From assembly GCF_031460495.1 (NCBI RefSeq), contig NZ_JAVKTS010000001.1, positions 732,246 to 796,245 on the forward strand: 64,000 nucleotides of DNA, given 5' to 3'. Below, piece by piece: positions 35,758-44,068 of the stretch. The position numbers were made by a program, and so were the translations under genes. The DNA comes from Tissierella sp. Lineage in GTDB: Bacteria > Bacillota > Clostridia > Tissierellales > Tissierellaceae. The notes under the pieces are model-generated. The model had not been told where the DNA came from. It did no database searches and saw only the letters and a list, made by a program, of their open reading frames with translations. Position 1 is the first letter of the stretch. The number at the start of each line of letters is the position of its first letter.

Positions 35758-35760
35758 GAG

Positions 35761-35785
35761 CCTACCCAATTGGGTAGGTTTTATC
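35761..35785 (+). terminator. Terminator of spoVT
   Basis: CCTACCC-AATT-GGGTAGG followed by TTTTATCTTTT. Confidence 0.85.
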
Positions 35786-35848
35786 TTTTAGTATTATTTT
35801 AATAAGTTAAGTGATATAATATAAAAGATTATTGATGGGGGGACGAAT

Positions 35849-37459
35849 ATGTCGAAAAATAATAATTTTTTAAAGGGAGCAGCTATATTAGGAATTGCAG
35901 GTGTAATTGTAAAGATATTAGGTGCTATATATAGGATACCACTTACAAATATAATAATGAATGAAGGCATGGGGTATTATCAGACAGCATACCCTTTATA
36001 CACTTTATTGCTTACTGTATCTACTGCAGGGTTTCCTATAGCAATTGCAAAGCTTGTATCGGAGAAAAGAGCCATAGGGGATTTTAGAGGAGCTTATAAG
36101 GTATTTAAGGTTGCTTTATCAGGACTTTTAATAGCAGGAGTACTTACTTCTTTATTTGTATTCTTTACTGCGGATACCATAGTTGAGAGATTAGGGAATA
36201 GCAATGCATATTATGCATTAATTGCATTAGTGCCAGCACTACTTCTTGTACCTATAATGTCTGCATTTAGAGGATTTTTTCAAGGATATCAAGATATGAC
36301 TTCAACAGCCTTATCGCAGATAGTTGAACAATTTTTTAGGGTAGCATTTGGATTATTATTAACTTATTTACTAATTGATAAAGGAATTCCAATGGCAGCA
36401 GGAGGTGCATCTTTTGGTGGATCTGCTGGAGCTATTGGAGGAACAATAGTTATTGCATTTATTTATTTATATAGAAGAAGAGAAATATCAAGAGAATTAG
36501 AAACCAGCATTATTACAAAAGAATATAAAGTAGAAACTATTATAAAAGATCTTCTTATAATAGCTATTCCAATAACAATTGGAGCTGCTATTGTCCCAAT
36601 TATGGATACTATAGATGTTGTAATAGTCTTAAAAAGGCTACAGGCTATTGGATATACAGAAGCAGAGGCTAATGGCTTGTACGGCAATCTAAAGGGTATG
36701 GCACAGACTTTAATAAATCTACCTCAAGTATTTTCTGTTGCTATAGCCATGAGTTTAGTGCCTGCTATATCTGATGCCAATGCTAGAAAAAACAAAAAAG
36801 ATGTGGAGTCCATCACATCTTCAGGCATAAGAATCACATTGTTGATTGGACTTCCTTGTGCTTTAGGATTATTTGTACTTGCAAGGCCTATAATTGCATT
36901 ACTATACTACAAGAGTGATATTGAAACTATTATAAATACAGGAAATATCTTAACGATACTGTCTATAGGGGTTATATTTCTTACTTTGGTTCAGGTATTA
37001 TCATCTATATTACAAGGGCTAGGTAAACCAATGGTACCTGCAATAAATTTGTTTATAGGTGCAATAGCTAAGGTTATTCTTTCTTATACATTAACTGGTG
37101 TTCCTAGTATAAATATTTATGGTGCAGCAATATCTACTGTTGTGGCATTTTGCATTGCCGCTATTTTGGATCTAATTTCAGTATTGACATATTCTAAAAT
37201 TAAATTAAATGTGAAAGATGTATTTGTAAAACCAGCTATATCAGCCATAGGTATGGCAATTGCTGCTATGGTTTCTTATTATCTTTTGATGGATATAGTG
37301 GGAGGAAAACTATCAACCATTTTAGCAGTATTAGTTGGAGGAGTATTATATGTTATACTTTTAGTGATTACAGGGTCAATCACATCAGAAGACTTGAATA
37401 TGTTACCAAAAGGTGATAAAATAGGCAAAGGATTAGAGAAATTTAAACTAATGAAGTAG
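35849..37459 (+). CDS. yabM: Polysaccharide flippase family protein (YabM/SpoVB-like)
   Basis: The 536-residue protein has about 14 hydrophobic segments and the MOP flippase pattern: FLKGAAILGIAGVIVKILGAIYRIPLTNII at the start (shown in part by family), PLYTLLLTVSTAGFPIAIAKLVSEK, and FRGFFQGYQDMT. Relatives include SpoVB, YabM and MurJ-class lipid II flippases. By position between spoVT and yabN it equals B. subtilis yabM. TGGGGGGAC precedes the ATG. It probably moves a lipid-linked wall precursor; which one is not decided. Confidence 0.88.
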   Translation: MSKNNNFLKGAAILGIAGVIVKILGAIYRIPLTNIIMNEGMGYYQTAYPLYTLLLTVSTAGFPIAIAKLVSEKRAIGDFRGAYKVFKVALSGLLIAGVLTSLFVFFTADTIVERLGNSNAYYALIALVPALLLVPIMSAFRGFFQGYQDMTSTALSQIVEQFFRVAFGLLLTYLLIDKGIPMAAGGASFGGSAGAIGGTIVIAFIYLYRRREISRELETSIITKEYKVETIIKDLLIIAIPITIGAAIVPIMDTIDVVIVLKRLQAIGYTEAEANGLYGNLKGMAQTLINLPQVFSVAIAMSLVPAISDANARKNKKDVESITSSGIRITLLIGLPCALGLFVLARPIIALLYYKSDIETIINTGNILTILSIGVIFLTLVQVLSSILQGLGKPMVPAINLFIGAIAKVILSYTLTGVPSINIYGAAISTVVAFCIAAILDLISVLTYSKIKLNVKDVFVKPAISAIGMAIAAMVSYYLLMDIVGGKLSTILAVLVGGVLYVILLVITGSITSEDLNMLPKGDKIGKGLEKFKLMK

Positions 37460-37480
37460 TTTAGTAGAGGGAGAAATAAT

Positions 37481-38941
37481 ATGGGTAAAATTTATGTAAT
37501 AGGACTTGGACCTGGTAGTGTACAATCTCTTACTTTAGGTGCTCTAGATAGAATCAATTCAGGAGATAAAAATTTTTTAAGAACAGACAAACACCCTACT
37601 ATAGAATACTTTGTTGAAAAAAAGATTCCTTACAAAGCATATGACTATCTCTATGATAGAGAGGATGATTTTCACAAAGTTTATGAAAGTATTGTTTGTG
37701 ATTTAATTGAAGAATCTAAGGGATCTTCAAATATAAACTACTATGTACCAGGTAATCCCATGGTTGCAGAAAAGACCATACAACTTTTGCTTGAAAAGGG
37801 TATAGATATTGAAATAGTATCGGGTATGAGCTTTATTGAGCCCATGATAGAACTAGTAGGAAGAGATCCAATAAATGGACTTAAAATAGTAGATGGTGCT
37901 TCTTTTGATAGTTTGATGGTGGATATAAACTCAGATATGATTATAACTCAGGTATATAATCGTCGAATATTGTCTGAAGTAAAAATTATATTGTCCGATA
38001 TATATGGTGATGAGTACAAAGTGTACTTAATTCATAGTGCTGGTGTAAAGGAAGATGAAAAAAAGGACTTTGTACCTATATGTGAATTAGATAGATCTGA
38101 AGTAATTGGGGCCCTTACTAGTATATATATACCGAAAATGGAAAAAATAAATAAAAAAGTATTTGATTTCAATGACTTATTATGTATAATGAGATTATTA
38201 AGATCTGAGGATGGGTGTCCATGGGATATGGAACAAACTCATGAATCCATTCGACAATCTGTTATTGAAGAAGCTTATGAAGTAGTAAATGCAATAGATA
38301 GCGGTGATATCGACAATATTATTGAGGAGCTAGGAGACCTATTGTTGCAAGTAATATTTCATTGTCAGATTGCATTTGATGAAGGGGAATTTAGTCTTTA
38401 TGAAGTAACATCAGCTCTTGCCAATAAATTAATTTATAGACATCCTCATGTTTTTTCAAAAAAAGATGTGGAAAACTCTGACGAAGTAGTATATAATTGG
38501 AATATATTAAAATATGCTAAGAGGGACATCATAAGTTTTACAGACAAACTAAAAGATATTCCAAAACTACCAGCTTTGATGACTAGCTTTAAAATCCAAG
38601 AAAAAGCAGCTGAAATTGGATTTGACTGGGAAGACATCCAAGGTCCACTTACTAAAGTAATGGAAGAATATGAAGAGGTAGTTGATGCTATGGATAAATT
38701 TGGAGGTGGTGCTGAAGAGACTGAAGGAGAATTAGGAGATCTACTTTTTGCAGTAGTTAATCTTTCCCGATTTCTTGATGTCAACCCAGAAGTAGCTTTA
38801 AACAGAACTATAAATAAATTTATTAGAAGATTTGAGTTTATGGAAGAAAGACTTACAGAAATCGACAAAACTTTTGAAGAAATGACTTTGGTTGAAATGG
38901 ATGAATTATGGAATCAAGCAAAGATACATAATATCCATTAG
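37481..38941 (+). CDS. yabN: YabN: tetrapyrrole methylase-like / MazG fusion
   Basis: The 486-residue fusion has an N-terminal tetrapyrrole (corrin/porphyrin) methylase-like domain (IYVIGLGPGSVQSLTLGAL) and from about residue 230 a MazG NTP pyrophosphohydrolase domain: LLRSEDGCPWDMEQTHES, EEAYEVVNAI, EELGDLLLQVIFH, plus a second MazG half near residue 410. It hydrolyses nucleoside triphosphates in the cytoplasm; the role of the methylase-like part is unknown. The fusion is the form found at this locus across Firmicutes. Confidence 0.94.
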   Translation: MGKIYVIGLGPGSVQSLTLGALDRINSGDKNFLRTDKHPTIEYFVEKKIPYKAYDYLYDREDDFHKVYESIVCDLIEESKGSSNINYYVPGNPMVAEKTIQLLLEKGIDIEIVSGMSFIEPMIELVGRDPINGLKIVDGASFDSLMVDINSDMIITQVYNRRILSEVKIILSDIYGDEYKVYLIHSAGVKEDEKKDFVPICELDRSEVIGALTSIYIPKMEKINKKVFDFNDLLCIMRLLRSEDGCPWDMEQTHESIRQSVIEEAYEVVNAIDSGDIDNIIEELGDLLLQVIFHCQIAFDEGEFSLYEVTSALANKLIYRHPHVFSKKDVENSDEVVYNWNILKYAKRDIISFTDKLKDIPKLPALMTSFKIQEKAAEIGFDWEDIQGPLTKVMEEYEEVVDAMDKFGGGAEETEGELGDLLFAVVNLSRFLDVNPEVALNRTINKFIRRFEFMEERLTEIDKTFEEMTLVEMDELWNQAKIHNIH

Positions 38942-39033
38942 GATTGAAAATAAAAGCAGATAGAAGTGGCATTTATAACTTTATTTAGAATTAATTATTA
39001 AATAAACAATCAAACTATGAGGAGGAAATTATT

Positions 39034-39312
39034 ATGAACAAAGCTGAATTAGTAGCAGGTATAGCTGAGAAAAGTAATTTGACTAAAAAGGACGCAGAAG
39101 CAGCATTAAATGCATTCATGAGAACAGTTGAAGAAACACTAGCAGGTGGAGAAAAAGTTCAATTAGTTGGATTTGGTACTTTTGAAGTAAGAGAAAGAAA
39201 AGCTAGAGAAGGTAGAAACCCAAGAAATCCAGAAGAAGTTATAAAAATAGCAGCTTCAAAGGCTCCTGTATTTAAAGCAGGAAAAGCTTTAAAAGAATTA
39301 GTTAATAAATAA
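39034..39312 (+). CDS. hup: HU family DNA-binding protein
   Basis: The 92-residue protein matches [22 protein letters not shown], the [20 protein letters not shown] arm and the [15 protein letters not shown]-terminus. It compacts and bends chromosomal DNA. TGAGGAGGAAA precedes the ATG. In clostridia hup often lies here between yabN and rqcP, unlike in B. subtilis. Confidence 0.97.
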   Translation: MNKAELVAGIAEKSNLTKKDAEAALNAFMRTVEETLAGGEKVQLVGFGTFEVRERKAREGRNPRNPEEVIKIAASKAPVFKAGKALKELVNK

Positions 39313-39313
39313 T

Positions 39314-39341
39314 AAAATCAGGTCTTTGACCTGATTTTTTT
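39314..39341 (+). terminator. Terminator of hup
   Basis: AAATCAGGTC-TTT-GACCTGATTT followed by TTTTT. Confidence 0.9.
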
Positions 39342-39376
39342 GTAGAGAATGACCTTGTGTATTAGGAGGTAAAAAT

Positions 39377-39619
39377 ATGAGAATAGACAAGTTTTTGAAA
39401 AATGCTAGGATAATTAAAAGGAGAACTATAGCCAAGGAAGCCTGTGAACAGGGAAGGGTATATATTAATGACAAAAATGCCAAACCTGGAGATGAGGTAA
39501 AGATTGGTGATATAGTGCAGATAAATTTTGGCACTGGTTCTATGAAGTTTGAGGTCATGGATATTACTGACAATGTTAAAAAAGATAATGCAATAGAATT
39601 ATATAAAAAGATAGAATAA
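39377..39619 (+). CDS. rqcP: RqcP (YabO), S4-domain ribosome quality control factor
   Basis: An 80-residue S4-domain protein: MRIDKFLKNARIIKRRTIAK, EACEQGRVYINDKNAKPGDEVKIGD. RqcP binds stalled 50S subunits and works with RqcH in alanine tailing of nascent chains. Length and position between yabN and yabP match B. subtilis yabO. TTAGGAGG precedes the ATG. Confidence 0.94.
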   Translation: MRIDKFLKNARIIKRRTIAKEACEQGRVYINDKNAKPGDEVKIGDIVQINFGTGSMKFEVMDITDNVKKDNAIELYKKIE

Positions 39620-39649
39620 AAGACTTTGTAATAAAAGTCTTTTTTTTTT
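39618..39649 (+). terminator. Terminator after rqcP
   Basis: AAAAGACTT pairs with AAGTCTTTT, followed by a run of nine T residues; the stem includes the stop codon. Confidence 0.8.
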
Positions 39650-39685
39650 CATAAATATTAGTAATTAGTTAAAGGAGGGAAATCA

Positions 39686-39964
39686 ATGACTGAGAATAAG
39701 ATAAAGTTTAAAAATCAAAACATAATTGTTGAAGATAGAGGATTGATGACAGTAACAGGTGTGGAACAAGTAGAGAGCTTCAATGATAGTACAATCATTC
39801 TTACGACCATAAAGGGAGGAATGACCATAAAAGGTGAAGAACTAAATATTTCTAAGCTAAATTTGGATGAAGGTAGTGTAAAAATAGATGGAAAAATAAA
39901 TAGTGTAGCATATACAGCTCGTGAGGCAACGCCAAAGAATATAATGGGAAAATTGTTTAAATAA
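39686..39964 (+). CDS. yabP: Sporulation protein YabP
   Basis: The 92 residues match the YabP/YqfC family: IIVEDRGLMTVTGVEQVESFND, TTIKGGMTIKGEELNISKLNLDEG, KINSVAYT. YabP is a spore-coat or cortex-related protein made in the mother cell under sigma-E in Bacillus. AAAGGAGGGAA precedes the ATG. yabQ follows after 20 bases. Confidence 0.93.
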   Translation: MTENKIKFKNQNIIVEDRGLMTVTGVEQVESFNDSTIILTTIKGGMTIKGEELNISKLNLDEGSVKIDGKINSVAYTAREATPKNIMGKLFK

Positions 39965-39984
39965 TATTATTTAAGGAGAGTAAA

Positions 39985-40452
39985 ATGGATACTTCATTAA
40001 TCCTAGAATTACATATTTTCTTGACATCTATTTATGGAGGGTTGATAGCTGGGTCTGTTTATGATATATATAGAACTATAAGATATTATTCTAGACCCAG
40101 CAAATTCATATCCTATTTAGGAGATCTTATATTTTGGACAATTATTACCTCTATATTTTTCTATATCCTTATTAAAATTAATTGGGGTGAAATAAGGGGG
40201 TATATTATACTTGGGTTCTTTATTGGTGTCATTACATACACAAAGATATTTAGTAGGGTTATTTATCCAGTTTTAATAAGAATCGGAGGAGTTTTAAATA
40301 AAATTGTAATAGGAATTGTAACCATTGTTTCATATCCCGTAAAATTATTTAAACGAAAGTTATTACCAACACTAAAAAAAGCTAAAAAAATACCGATAGA
40401 AATAATAAGAGAAATAAAAAAATACAAAAAGATAATTTCTACAAAGAAATAA
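39985..40452 (+). CDS. yabQ: Spore cortex biosynthesis protein YabQ
   Basis: The 155-residue membrane protein has an N-terminal YabQ pattern, LHIFLTSIYGGLIAGSVYDIYR, and two to three further hydrophobic segments before a strongly basic tail. In B. subtilis yabQ is needed for cortex formation and acts in the outer forespore membrane. It is co-oriented with and close to yabP. The next gene, divIC, has its own sigma-H-type promoter starting at the yabQ stop. Confidence 0.9.
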   Translation: MDTSLILELHIFLTSIYGGLIAGSVYDIYRTIRYYSRPSKFISYLGDLIFWTIITSIFFYILIKINWGEIRGYIILGFFIGVITYTKIFSRVIYPVLIRIGGVLNKIVIGIVTIVSYPVKLFKRKLLPTLKKAKKIPIEIIREIKKYKKIISTKK

Positions 40453-40477
40453 AGGAGTTTTTAAACTTTTGTAGAAT
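40453..40477 (+). promoter_or_regulatory. Sigma-H-type promoter of divIC
   Basis: AGGAGTT (40453-40459, one mismatch to AGGAWWW), 14 bases, GAAT (40474-40477). The block AAACTTTTGTAGAATAC is identical to that in the tldD promoter. Confidence 0.6.
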
Positions 40478-40499
40478 ACTATACATAGGTGGTGGAATT

Positions 40500-40823
40500 A
40501 TGGCAAATAAGAAAAGAAAGAAAAAAAGATTAAGGTTAATACATATGATAATCGGTTTTTTCTTTATATATATTACCCTTATCTTTTGGAACCAAAAGAA
40601 TCTAATGGAAGGTCTAGAGGCAAAAAGGGATTACAATCTGAAAGAAATTCAAGTTTTAGAGAAAGAAATAGAAAATTTAAATGAAGAAATTGAAAATAGC
40701 AATTCTTTGCAATTTGTTGAAAAGATTGCTAGAGATGAATTAGGAATGGTAAAACCAAGAGAAATTATATATATTGATAAAAATAAGAAAAAAAACCATT
40801 TCTTAACCATTAGAAATAAGTAG
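40500..40823 (+). CDS. divIC: Septum formation initiator DivIC/FtsB family
   Basis: The 107-residue protein starts with a basic cytoplasmic tail, has one membrane segment (about residues 13-30: LIHMIIGFFFIYITLIFW), then a coiled coil (LKEIQVLEKEIENLNEEIEN) and the FVEKIARDELGMVKPREIIY end typical of DivIC/FtsB. It joins FtsL and DivIB at the division septum. AGGTGGTGG precedes the ATG. Position after yabQ is conserved. Confidence 0.92.
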   Translation: MANKKRKKKRLRLIHMIIGFFFIYITLIFWNQKNLMEGLEAKRDYNLKEIQVLEKEIENLNEEIENSNSLQFVEKIARDELGMVKPREIIYIDKNKKKNHFLTIRNK

Positions 40824-40829
40824 ATTTCA

Positions 40830-40858
40830 TTGACAATAAAAGATTTCTAATATATACT
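40830..40858 (+). promoter_or_regulatory. Sigma-A promoter of yabR
   Basis: TTGACA, 17 bases, TATACT, 38 bases before the yabR start: near consensus. Confidence 0.75.
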
Positions 40859-40895
40859 TAATTAAGAAAATTATTTTAAGGGGGATCATTAATTC

Positions 40896-41315
40896 ATGCC
40901 GGTATCAGTAGGAGATGTAGTTGATGGCACTGTCACAGGGATAACAAACTTCGGTGCGTTTATCCAGCTACCAGAAGGGAAAAGCGGACTTGTCCATATT
41001 TCAGAAATATCTCACGATTATGTTGAGAAAGTTGTTGATTACTTAAAGAAGGATCAGAAAGTAAAGGTAAAGGTTCTTTCAATTTCAAAGGAGGGAAAAA
41101 TAAGTCTTTCCATAAGACAAGCAAAACCTAAGACTAATAAACCAGTTGAAATTGAATGGAATAAACCAGATGATAAAATGAAGTTTATGTCTTTTGAAGA
41201 TAAGATGAATAAATTTTTAAAAGATAGTAATGAGAAGATGGATCAATTAAAAACAAGAGATAATAGAAAAAGTAGTGGGCTTAAACCAAAAAAGACAAAT
41301 GGAACAGATATATAA
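40896..41315 (+). CDS. yabR: S1 RNA-binding domain protein YabR
   Basis: The 139-residue protein has one S1 domain at residues 1-75: VGDVVDGTVTGITNFGAFIQL, KSGLVHISEISHDYVEKV, VKVKVLSISKEGKISLS; the rest is a basic low-complexity tail. It is expected to bind RNA or ribosomes; exact role is unknown. TTAAGGGGG precedes the ATG. Position between divIC and spoIIE is conserved. Confidence 0.93.
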   Translation: MPVSVGDVVDGTVTGITNFGAFIQLPEGKSGLVHISEISHDYVEKVVDYLKKDQKVKVKVLSISKEGKISLSIRQAKPKTNKPVEIEWNKPDDKMKFMSFEDKMNKFLKDSNEKMDQLKTRDNRKSSGLKPKKTNGTDI

Positions 41316-41338
41316 AACCGGAAAATTCCGGTTTTTTT
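41315..41338 (+). terminator. Terminator of yabR
   Basis: AAACCGGAA pairs with TTCCGGTTT around AA and is followed by TTTT, overlapping the stop. Confidence 0.88.
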
Positions 41339-41425
41339 ATTTTTTATTTACAATAAACCAACAAAATTATACATTAAGTGAATAATCGCTTACATTAGGT
41401 TGGAAGCATTGAAAACAAGTGACTT

Positions 41426-41454
41426 AAATCTTAATCTAATATGGATTAAGATTT
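41426..41454. repeat. Inverted repeat upstream of spoIIE
   Basis: AAATCTTAATC and GATTAAGATTT with a 7-base spacer lie in the 275-base gap before spoIIE. In B. subtilis tRNA genes occupy this gap; I see none here. It could be a terminator or regulator site. Confidence 0.4.
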
Positions 41455-41528
41455 ATTTAAGAACAGTTAAGGTTATAGGAAATACCAATATTTTATGTCT
41501 AATATTTCTTTTAGATTAGTACTTTCCT

Positions 41529-41561
41529 TTGACAAATTATTATTACTTCTTTTGTTAGTAT
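41529..41561 (+). promoter_or_regulatory. Candidate Spo0A-dependent promoter of spoIIE
   Basis: TTGACA at 41529-41534 and TAGTAT at 41556-41561 are separated by 21 bases, the long spacing seen in B. subtilis spoIIE and spoIIG promoters that need Spo0A. TTTGACA differs by one base from the inverted 0A box TTCGACA and overlaps the -35. Confidence 0.5.
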
Positions 41562-41590
41562 TAACTCAATATAACAAGGGAGTGATTTTT

Positions 41591-43918
41591 ATGATGAGAA
41601 CAGAATCCTTAAGAACAAAAAGGAATTGGTATGATTTAGGTATTAGATTAAATAGTAACGCAATCATAATTTTACTTATGGGATTTTTCCTGGCTAGGAC
41701 AAATATACTTAACAAATTGACACCATTTGGATTTGCCTTTCTACTAGCATATATTGTTATGAAGGGTGTAAAAGTGTCCTTGCTATTATCTGTGTTGATT
41801 GGAACTTTTACATTTCAAGGATTAGCTGGAGTAAGCTATGGGATTTCATGTATACTAGTTTTTTCTTTCTTTGCTCTAATTAAAGAGGAGAAAACATATT
41901 CCTTAGTAAAATCCATACTAATAGGAACAAGTATATTTATTATAAGCAGATCATTTGGACTTATTATGGAGAAAACATTCTTCATATATGATTTATTCCT
42001 TATTATATTTGAAGGAATAGTTGTTTTCACCATGAGCTATGTTTTTTCCTTTAGTCTCCCTATAGAGAGAGTCAGCAGTACAAGCATAAATAATGAAAAA
42101 ACCATTAGTTCATTTATTACATTAGCTTTAGCACTTTCTGGGATTAGCAATATGGGCATATTAGGAGTTGGGATTAAGAATGCTGTTTCTGTGATTATAA
42201 TATTATTTCTAGGATATAATCAAGGAGCATTATTTGGTGGTACTTCAGGGATGATACTAGGCATGGTGTCTTATATATCTAATCCAGAGATGCCATTTAT
42301 AATAGGCATATTTGGTATTGCAGGGTTATTGGCAGGAGTTTTTAGAGATTTAGGGAAATCCGGATCAGCACTAGGTTTTTTCCTTGGCAATGGAATAATG
42401 TCCTTTTATATAAATGGACTTGGGACATCCTTCCTTAGTTACAGAGAAATAATAATCTCCACATTAATATTTTTTCTAGTATCTAATAAAACAAACAGTA
42501 AAATCTCCAATATATTTACTTTGGATTCCAGCATAAAAAAAGACTATAGCTTAAAAAGAGATGAAATTGTTGTGAAAAAACTAAATAGAATGGTAGAATT
42601 GTTTGAAAATCTAAGTGCAACATTTAAAGAATCTGCACAGGAAAGGGATTGTCATTCAGCAAAACAAGTATATAGTTTAGTAGATGGCATAGTAAATGGT
42701 ATATGTAACAAATGTCCGAGGTACAATATATGTTGGGAGAAAAACTATTATAATACCTATCAGAATTTCTTTAATCTAGTTGGAAAAGTTGAAATTAAAG
42801 GAATTGACAATGAAAGCGTTCTATTAGGTGCCAAAAAATTCTGTATTAAGGATGAAGAAATAATAGACATAATAGATAGGGCTGTTGAGAAGCTTAAATT
42901 AACTCAAACTTGGGAAGTGAAATTGAAAGAAAATAGACTTCTTATGTCAGAACAACTTGAAGGTATTAGCAAGGTAATAGGAAATATGACTACAGATATT
43001 TATTCCAATCCAATATTTAATAAAGATCTGGAACAAACACTTTACAAGGACTTAAAGAATAAGCGAATAGATGTAAGGGATGTGTCTGTAGCACAGATAG
43101 GTCAGGAGGATTTTGATATATTTATAGATTTGAATACTTCTATGCTGGAAGAAAACAAATTAAAAAGTATAGTCTCTGAGAGCTTAAAATTTCCAGTAGT
43201 GGGAGATAATTATCTTGTAAATCAAGGCAGTCAAGTAAAAAGGTTTAAATTACTTAGGCATAATAGATTTTCTGCTATGACTAAGATAGCATCAGCGGCT
43301 AATTCAGAAAACAAAATATCTGGAGATAGCTACACCTACGGAGAAATAGAAAACACTCATTTTTCTGCTTTAAGCGATGGAATGGGCATTGGTAGAAAGG
43401 CGAAAGAAGAAAGCAAGGTAGCCATTGCATTATTAGAGAGGTTGATGGAGGCTAATATTGATAAAAATCTTACTTTGAAAACAATAAACTCTGTTCTAAG
43501 AGCCAAGTCAAATGAAGAAATATTTACGACATTAGATTTAGCATTTATAGATTTATATTCAGGAAAGTTACAGATGATTAAAACCGGAGCACCATCTACT
43601 TTCATAAGAAAGAAAGATAGAGTGGAGATAATTAGCTCTAGGACATTGCCAGTAGGATTATTGAAAGATATTGAGTTTAATATTTATGAAGAATATGTTG
43701 AAGATGGTGATATCATTGTTATGGTATCAGATGGAATACTAGATGCAAATAGGGATATAGCCAATCAAGAGGCTTGGATGAAGGATTTTATTATGAATAT
43801 AGATAGTATCAATCCCCAAACTATTGCCAATATGATAATTAAAGAATCTCAAAATACATTATCTAATACTAAAGATGATATGACTGTATTAGTAACTAAG
43901 GTCTGGAAGAATGTATAA
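41591..43918 (+). CDS. spoIIE: Stage II sporulation protein E
   Basis: I start at ATG 41591 after AAGGGAGTG; a frame extending to 41495 passes through the promoter. The 775-residue protein has about ten membrane segments in the first 320 residues, a linker with a CNKCPRYNICWEKNY cysteine cluster, and a C-terminal PP2C phosphatase (HFSALSDGMGIGRKAKEES, MIKTGAPSTFIRK, IIVMVSDGILD, DDMTVLV). SpoIIE localises to the polar septum and dephosphorylates SpoIIAA to release sigma-F in the forespore. Confidence 0.96.
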   Translation: MMRTESLRTKRNWYDLGIRLNSNAIIILLMGFFLARTNILNKLTPFGFAFLLAYIVMKGVKVSLLLSVLIGTFTFQGLAGVSYGISCILVFSFFALIKEEKTYSLVKSILIGTSIFIISRSFGLIMEKTFFIYDLFLIIFEGIVVFTMSYVFSFSLPIERVSSTSINNEKTISSFITLALALSGISNMGILGVGIKNAVSVIIILFLGYNQGALFGGTSGMILGMVSYISNPEMPFIIGIFGIAGLLAGVFRDLGKSGSALGFFLGNGIMSFYINGLGTSFLSYREIIISTLIFFLVSNKTNSKISNIFTLDSSIKKDYSLKRDEIVVKKLNRMVELFENLSATFKESAQERDCHSAKQVYSLVDGIVNGICNKCPRYNICWEKNYYNTYQNFFNLVGKVEIKGIDNESVLLGAKKFCIKDEEIIDIIDRAVEKLKLTQTWEVKLKENRLLMSEQLEGISKVIGNMTTDIYSNPIFNKDLEQTLYKDLKNKRIDVRDVSVAQIGQEDFDIFIDLNTSMLEENKLKSIVSESLKFPVVGDNYLVNQGSQVKRFKLLRHNRFSAMTKIASAANSENKISGDSYTYGEIENTHFSALSDGMGIGRKAKEESKVAIALLERLMEANIDKNLTLKTINSVLRAKSNEEIFTTLDLAFIDLYSGKLQMIKTGAPSTFIRKKDRVEIISSRTLPVGLLKDIEFNIYEEYVEDGDIIVMVSDGILDANRDIANQEAWMKDFIMNIDSINPQTIANMIIKESQNTLSNTKDDMTVLVTKVWKNV

Positions 43919-43949
43919 GATAGTGAATAGTTAATTAAATCTCCCTTAC

Positions 43950-43987
43950 AAAGGCTGCAAAGAATAAAGATTATTCACGCAGCCTTA
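43950..43987 (+). terminator. Stem-loop after spoIIE
   Basis: AAAGGCTGC pairs with GCAGCCTTA around a 20-base loop, followed by GATTTTG. Confidence 0.6.
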
Positions 43988-43994
43988 GATTTTG

Positions 43995-44024
43995 TTGACA
44001 ATTAGGTTATAATAAAGGTATGTT
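43995..44024 (+). promoter_or_regulatory. Candidate sigma-A promoter of tilS
   Basis: TTGACA, 18 bases, TATGTT. A better TATAAT at 44043 lacks a matching -35. Confidence 0.35.
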
Positions 44025-44068
44025 CATATTAAGTACATATTGATATAATAATATTTAGGGTGATGAAT

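Noticed and set aside
38446..38868. 140-codon minus-strand frame inside yabN
   Set aside because: Its residues are Ser/Thr-rich artefacts of the opposite strand of an acidic helical protein; yabN motifs are intact.
41340..41590. tRNA genes in the yabR-spoIIE gap, as in B. subtilis
   Set aside because: No T-loop phrase, acceptor pairing or CCA end is visible; the gap holds an inverted repeat and a promoter only.
42670..42740. Zinc finger in the SpoIIE linker
   Set aside because: The cysteines in CNKCPRYNIC are a conserved part of SpoIIE proteins, so I do not treat them as a separate domain.
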